From: Diphasiastrum complanatum
Lineage: Eukaryota > Streptophyta > Lycopodiopsida > Lycopodiales > Lycopodiaceae
Direction of reading: 5' to 3'
Assembly: GCA_029204225.1 (NCBI GenBank)
Contig: CM055097.1
Location: 61,972,640-62,036,639, forward strand
Length of the DNA: 64,000 nucleotides
The notes below the pieces were generated by a model. It was given only the letters and a program-made list of their open reading frames with translations, searched no databases and was not told the DNA's origin. The position numbers and the translations under genes were made by a program. Below are positions 58,216 to 64,000 of the stretch, piece by piece; position 1 is the first letter of the stretch; every line of letters starts with the position of its first letter.

Positions 58216-58949
58216 TTCAAGGATGTTGGCAATTTGGCTACCTCCATGTTGGATTTGTTTCCTCTACTCTCCTAATCCCATTTTAATCTGCCTCCATTCA
58301 TGTTGCATATTTACTCGCGTTATCGCGCAATTTGCATATTAATATGCAACTTCTCACAAGCGATGAAAAGACGAAAAGCAAAGGCTGATGTCGCACTCTT
58401 TTCACGCTCACTCCATGCAGTTGTGCTAACAGACTAGACAACGATTGCAGCCACCCACGATCTCCTACAGACAACACATCCACCATGTACTTTCTTCATC
58501 TGCACACCTGTAACATTATGTATATAGATATCGAATACCATTTGTGTATGAGGTTGAATTCTGGACGATTGAGTCCTGACAAAAAAGATGAGAAGAGGAG
58601 AGTATATGTAAATTAGCATCAGAAGCTTATCAGCGCGACAGATGAAGTAGATGCCTCGTGCATTGATTCTTTATTGTCAGCAAAAAGGTTTTATTTCTTT
58701 ACAGATTGAATAAGCTTCGTAGGACACGCGGTTTTGTCTACTACTGTCTTGTGCTCTACCACATTATTGACATGTATACTTGATATACTTAATCTGATAC
58801 AGTTCTTTGTTTTGTGTTCATATTTGTGTGAATATTGCCATGCTTATTATTCACTTTGTCTGGTCTTTCTAGTTGCTCTTTCTGGTAATAGACGACTAAC
58901 ATTTAGTCTTGTCTTTCGTGAATCTTTAAGACTGCCGAATACTTCAAGC

Positions 58950-60297
58950 GAAGAACAACAGCAAGGGGCAGTCGAATCAAGTGGCAAATGCAGCTGCAGA
59001 AGCTCCACAACCTATTCAAGAAGCAGATCATGATGCCTTCATGACCAGCCATCAAGGAGCATCTGGTGACAGTTCTTGGTTCCTAGATTCCGGAGCCACT
59101 CAGCATATGACTAGCTTCATTGACTGTTTCGAGTCCTATACACCTTACAGTACCCAGAAATATGTCCACCTTGGTGACAATAGCACACAGGCTATTAAAG
59201 GTGAAGGCACTGTAAGATTAAGCTTTGCTAATGATCCAAAGTCCTTTATGTGCCAAATTTATCTACGAATCTGTTCTCTTTAAGAAGAATCAGATCTAGG
59301 ACATAAAGTAGAATTCGAATGTGATCAGTATAAAATAGTTGATAGGACAATCAAGATCCTAACACTAAGAAAGAAGCATGGATAATTGTACAAATTGAGT
59401 CATTACTTTTATGCCTCTAGTCAGGCTCTCAGTACTTCAATTCATTCATATAAAAGTTTACTTTGGAATTATAGACTTGGTCATTTAAATCATGCTGCTG
59501 TACAACGAATGTCTAGACAATCTATTGTTCTTGATCTCGACTATCCTTGCGAAAAAGTTGAGTTACATGTCTATCAAGGCTATCTAGTTGGTAAACGGAC
59601 TAGAAAACCATTCAAATCAAGCCATCAACATGTTGCTAGAGGATTGCTAGATGTTGTACATTCAAATTGGCCCCATGAAAAATCCTTCGTTGAAGGATGC
59701 CAAGTATTTTTATAACCTTTATTGATGAATTTTCTAGAAAGACTATGGTGTATTTCATAAAGAAGAAATCATAAGCCTTCAACTGCTTTAGAATCTTCAA
59801 GGAGCGTGCAGAGAAGGAGACTAGAAGGATGATCAAGGCCCTCAGGTCAGACAACGGTGGAGAATATATCTCTATCGAGTTTAAGGAGTACTGCCAAAGC
59901 CAAGGCATTGAGCAGCAATTCATCACTCCTTACAATCCTAATGGCTTAGTCGAGAGGAAGAACCGTACTCTGGTTGAATCTGTCAAATGTATGTTGTCGC
60001 ATGCATCGTTGTCCAAGAGATTCTAGGCTGAAGCTGTCTCCATTGCAGCTTACGTCTAGAACAGATGTCCGACCAAGGCCCTGTCAGACAAGACTCCCCA
60101 CGAGGTGTGGACAGGCTCTAAGCCTTCTTTGAAGAACCTAAGAGTGTTTGGGTGCATTGCCTACGCGCAGATCCCAAAAGACAAGAGGAAGAAATTGGAC
60201 TTCCAAGGTCTCAAGACCATCCCGATCGGATATACTTCATCTGAAAATACTTATAAGCTGTATGATCCTGATACCCAGCAAATCTTGTATAGCCGGG
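58950..60297 (+). pseudogene. Copia element of a second lineage: protease and integrase
   Basis: The protease segment has SSWFLDSGATQHMTS at 59070-59115. The GAG-pre-integrase segment LWNYRLGHLNHAAVQRMS is at 59460-59515. The integrase follows, with FIDEFSRKTMVYFIKKKS near 59730, LRSDNGGEYIS near 59850 and NGLVERKNRTLVES near 59940 (catalytic Glu kept), then a block ending YDPDTQQILYSR at 60293. It has in-frame stops (near 59770, 60027 and 60059) and frame changes, and it is cut at 60297 by the LTR of element C3. Confidence 0.88.
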
Positions 60298-61364
60298 TGT
60301 TGTAAAGTTACCTTTACAAGCCTTACTTCTGGCGCCACCGGCGCCAGTATTTTCCCCGGCGCCAGCAGCGCCCATGCTGCTATCGGCGCCACTGTGACCA
60401 GAATCTAGCCGGCGCCAAGTTCCTATGGCTGAAAATCTTTGATCGGTTCTAGCGAAGTCCAGAGAGCTCAGATCGATGTGCAATCACCTCACACGATCTA
60501 GGCATGATAAAGGGGGATCAATAAATTATAGAGAGAGAAAATGACTTTTTAGAGAGAGAAAATGTGCTTTACTAGTTTGGGTAGAGTACTTGGTATGAGG
60601 GGAGGTGGCGAATCCCACCAATACTATAGGGGAGTGCGGGTTGCGACTCAGGGTGAGCTCCAACCAAGTCTTAGCCTCCCTTGCTGGAATGTTGTCCTGG
60701 CACCCGCCTTGGCATGCCAGCACCCCGGAGACTAGGGTCGGTCACACCCTTGAAATGTAATCTTCTTAGATTTATCAATAAAGTGAGATTTTTCTCAAAC
60801 TGACTTTGATTACCTTCTGGATTTCAGTGTTCGGTGGGACCATTTGGTCCAGGAACTGGTTGTTTCCATATCTGTCGCGGCTTGTAGTTCTGAGTGTTCC
60901 TTGCATAAACATGAATGAGTTAAGCTCTTGAAAAATGGGCTCTAACCTGTCGGCTGAGTTGGATGGCTTGCTTGGGTGGAAGTTACCTGTTTATGGTTGT
61001 CCAGTCTGGCGTGGCGCCATGTTGGCTTCCAACGCTTGTGACGAAGATTTCAGTTGGTTAAGTCTGATGTAAGTCAGACCACTTGTTTGGAATGAATGTT
61101 ACTTGTTTGTAACGAAGCTTCGAGTTGGTTAAGTTTGATGTATGTTGGGCAGCTTGCTTGGAGGGAAGTCACCCACATCGGGACCCCCGATCTGGCATGG
61201 TGCCAGGTTGGATCTCAATGTTGGTTTTCGAACTTCAAGCTGGTTAAGTCTGATTGTTGTTGGCGAGTTGGCTACTTGTATGTCAAGTGGGTCTGGACGA
61301 CAAGAGTTGCAGGCTGGGAAGCTAAGTCGTGGTTCCCGGCTCCCTTTGGGATGCCTGCACTACG
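60298..61364 (+). mobile_element. 5' LTR of element C3
   Basis: A 1067-bp LTR starting TGTTGTAAAG and ending GCACTACG, with a primer-binding site two bases later. It is preceded by ccggg and lies inside the copia integrase. Its U3 start is GC-rich, with five GGCGCC palindromes between 60330 and 60420. It corresponds to the solo LTR at 18450-19652 and the LTR starting at 63708. Confidence 0.92.
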
Positions 61365-61366
61365 TG

Positions 61367-61378
61367 TGGTATCAGAGC
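61367..61378 (+). other. Primer-binding site of element C3
   Basis: tggtatcagagc two bases after the 5' LTR. It is the same initiator tRNA-Met site used by the copia and gypsy copies in the window. Confidence 0.88.
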
Positions 61379-63707
61379 TGACTAGCCGGTCAGCTATGCG
61401 GATCTCACGAAAATGGCCATGAATTGGGGTTCATCAGGACAACTGTTGTGCAAGGTGCTGCCCATAGTGTAAGCATGGGTGCGTCCACGGTCGGGGTGGT
61501 CGGCAGAACGGGGGACTTGATGGGTCAAGTTGCTGCCCTTGAGGTATAAGCACGGTCAGTTCTCGCGGTTCGAGCCTGGTGCTATCTGCACGTAGGATAG
61601 ATGAGGCAGTGTGCTGCCTTTAGGCTGGTGTAAGCACGGTCTATGCCTTGTGGGGTGCGGGGCCACATATTCGAACTGTACGGGTTAACCATTGATACAA
61701 AGACGTTGCTCGAATTCGGGTGTAAAGCACGGGCGGTTAGCTGCCAGTGTGGGATAGCTGTCGATCGTTTAGCTATAAGGGCTATCGACCAGAGTTGGTG
61801 GGGCGTGACTGAGGCAATGTGTTGCTTAATGGTGAAAGCACGGATAGTTGAATGGGTGTTCTGTATGGGCTGATTCTGTGATCGATCTGTATGGGCGCGG
61901 CTAGGCAAAGGTCCTTTGGTAGGACTATCTCAAAGGGGGACCTTGTCTTTGTTACATGTTAGTAAACCTGCCTGAGTGTCTTGCTTGCATGTATTCGTGG
62001 TGAGTCTCAGTACTCGTGCTTTGCTTGGTTTGCATGATTGCTTGTGATACAAGGAGCTGATGGCTCGAGAAGGAACCTTTTTTTTGAAGGCTGACACCAT
62101 CACAACAAAGAGAACTACAGAATCCGTGGGGTGGATTCGCAGTTCAAGTACTCGCACGTGAACGACAATGAAACGATTGGATGTTTGCCAAAGGATGGAT
62201 GGCTAGCCTGTTTCTTGGGTTAGTTTCATTTGCGACGACGCCCACCAGATGCAAGCAGGAAGTCAAAAGTTGGAAAGAGCAATTTCAAGGGAGATCTTCT
62301 ATTGAACAGTTGGTCTTCATTTGGTTTGGCTACCTTTGGAACTGAAACTCACTGAGCATGGGTGATATCCAGTATCAGTTGGGTTTTTCCTCAAAGGGGA
62401 AAAAGACTAGGATCCTCTTCAGATATTGGCAACAAGTTGGATCAAGCCATAATCCTAGCATATGGGAAGCAAAGTGTTGAAAAGGCTTTTTGTTTGAGAA
62501 CTCTACTTTAAGTCCGATCAACTGTTTTTATAAGTGGAAGGGAACTATCACACACCCCTCTCTCTTGGGGCAAATTTTGAATGAAAGTTGATCAAAACAT
62601 GGACAAATTCAAGGTGACCTAGCCATACTCACACGAGGAGATTGGCGAACTTTGGACCTAATAAGTTGACGAGTTTTTTCTGTGGAAGGGAAAGCTTGTT
62701 ATAGGCTTTCTCTGGACCAGCAATGATGAGGAGACATAATGAGTACGCTGACTTGTGTTACGTGTAAGGCAACTGATCAATGAAAGAACTGTGAAAGTTG
62801 AGTGTTGCACGAGAGACTTGGTACTTCGAACAGACGCTAAGGGACAGTTCGTGTTGAGATCGGACTAGTGCAAACTCTGGGTGCATGTGTCTGATTCAAA
62901 GAGAGCTACTTGAAGCCAAGCTAGATGTACACTCATTGTTTTGACTGTGAGGCAACTAACCAGTGATGGAAATGTGAAAGTCAAGTTTTGCACGACGGAC
63001 ATGGCGTTTCAAACGAACACGAAGAGATAGTTTGTATGCGGATAAAACTGGTGCGACCCCTTGGCTCTCCACGAGGTCAATGGTTACATTTGGATTGATT
63101 CAAAGACAACTACTTCAAGCTAAGTGAGAGGTGCATTGCGGAGTACTCAATCTTTGCCTACCTCAAAGAGCCCAAAATGAAAAGTATCAAGATCAGACTG
63201 GGACAAGGAGAGAAATCAAGGTCAGAAGAAAAAAGGCACGGAGTGGATCATAAAGTGGGCAATCAAACGATAAATCCTTTGGCTCAGGGAGCCCTGATAC
63301 CTGTGTAGAACTGATCAAATCTGGAGCTCAAGAAGCTCAACACAAAGTGCATCAAGGACAAATCAGGAGCTCAAAGGAGTTCCAAAGTCAAAAGTCAGAA
63401 GCGACGGAGGCGAACATTTCACAGAAAGGCCTCTGTCACCAGTTAATAAGGTTCTTGGGTTTTACGTAAGCGATATAAAATCTACGCTTTTCCCAGACAA
63501 AGTGATATTTTCAAGTTAAGTATTTTTTAGTACAAAGATCTGAGCCTCCAACTTGTGTTGTGTGCCAGCTTCAATGTTAATAAAAAGTGGCCAGTAAATT
63601 GAGTACTGTGCCAAGTAGATCAAAATATAGTTACTTTTAATTGGGAGGCACCTTTAGTTTAATTTGACATCTGATGAGGACATCAGATTTTATAAAGGTG
63701 GGGTGGA
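61379..63707 (+). mobile_element. Interior of element C3, noncoding
   Basis: About 2.3 kb between the two LTRs has no ORF beyond shadows and no retroviral motif, so C3 is a non-autonomous LTR element (LARD-like). Degenerate repeats occur. An agcacgg(t/g)-containing unit recurs at 61470-61840. A pair of units about 184 bp apart starts aaggcaactgatcaatg at about 62767 and gaggcaactaaccagtg at about 62951. A purine-rich tract (aaaggtggggtgga) abuts the second LTR. Confidence 0.8.
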
Positions 63708-64000
63708 TGTTGTAAAGTTACCTTTACAAGCCTTACTTCCGGTGCCACCGGTGCCAGTAGCGCCCCTGCTGCTCTCGGCGCCACTGTGACTAGAATCCAG
63801 CCGGCGCCAAGTTCCTATGGCTGAAAATCTTTGATCAGTTCTAGCGAAGTCCAGAGAGCTCAGACCGATGTGCAATCACCTCACACGATCTAGGCATGAT
63901 TATAACCTGGGGATCAATAAATTCTAAAGAGAGAAAATGACTTTCTAGAGAGAGAAAACGTGCTTTACCAGCCTAGGTAGAGTACTTGGTATGAGGGGAG
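63708..64000 (+). mobile_element. 3' LTR of element C3, cut by window end
   Basis: TGTTGTAAAG at 63708 follows the purine tract. The sequence runs parallel to 60298-60590 with scattered differences and continues past the window end. The presence of both LTRs shows that the element is not a solo LTR. Confidence 0.92.

Overview
This is an AT-rich, repeat-dominated stretch of nuclear DNA from a land plant. The evidence is spliced plant-type genes (a CYP704-like cytochrome P450 and an AWPM-19/PM19-like membrane protein), many nested Ty1/copia and Ty3/gypsy LTR retrotransposons, and a CACTA (En/Spm) transposase relic with plant-specific domains. The sequence alone does not fix the species. Nothing prokaryotic, organellar or CRISPR-like was seen.

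Only two host genes look functional. A four-exon AWPM-19-like gene lies on the + strand (20749-21761, 164 codons), and a six-exon P450 lies on the - strand (41575-36271, 547 codons, every intron in phase 0, all diagnostic P450 motifs present). Both exon sets were assembled by hand from GT/AG sites and unbroken frame.

Layout. 1-2.8 kb: truncated copia element with tandem and inverted repeats. 2.8-6.3 kb: 3' half of a gypsy chromovirus (- strand), interrupted by a 782-bp foldback element. 6.3-7.4 kb: fragment of a DNA transposon sharing the foldback end. 7.4-9.9 kb: an LTR set into the 5' region of a Tat-type gypsy element. 10.1-12.5 kb: noncoding block X, with an inverted copy at 33.8-36.1 kb. 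12.5-14.5 kb: LTR pieces and a long TC microsatellite. 14.8-17.4 kb: CACTA relic. 18.4-19.7 kb: solo LTR with a perfect target-site duplication. 20.5-21.8 kb: AWPM-19 gene. 22.9-24 kb: gypsy LTR with primer-binding site. 24.7-27.5 kb: decayed spliced gene inside a probable DNA transposon. 27.5-32.2 kb: copia element with its 3' LTR. 36.3-42.3 kb: P450 and promoter. 43.5-45.2 kb: gypsy and copia fragments. 45.7-50.9 kb: nearly complete degraded copia element (- strand). 50.9-55.3 kb: nested LTRs and an LTR element (L2) with unfamiliar ORFs. 55.3-60.3 kb: two further copia wrecks. 60.3-64 kb: a two-LTR element lacking pol, running off the window.

The most useful leads are a probable DNA-transposon family joined by shared ends to a perfect-core hairpin element, the L2 element, a catalytic Glu-to-Lys change shared by two copia integrases, and a large inverted duplication either side of the AWPM-19 gene. 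None of the transposon reading frames is intact; the two host genes are.
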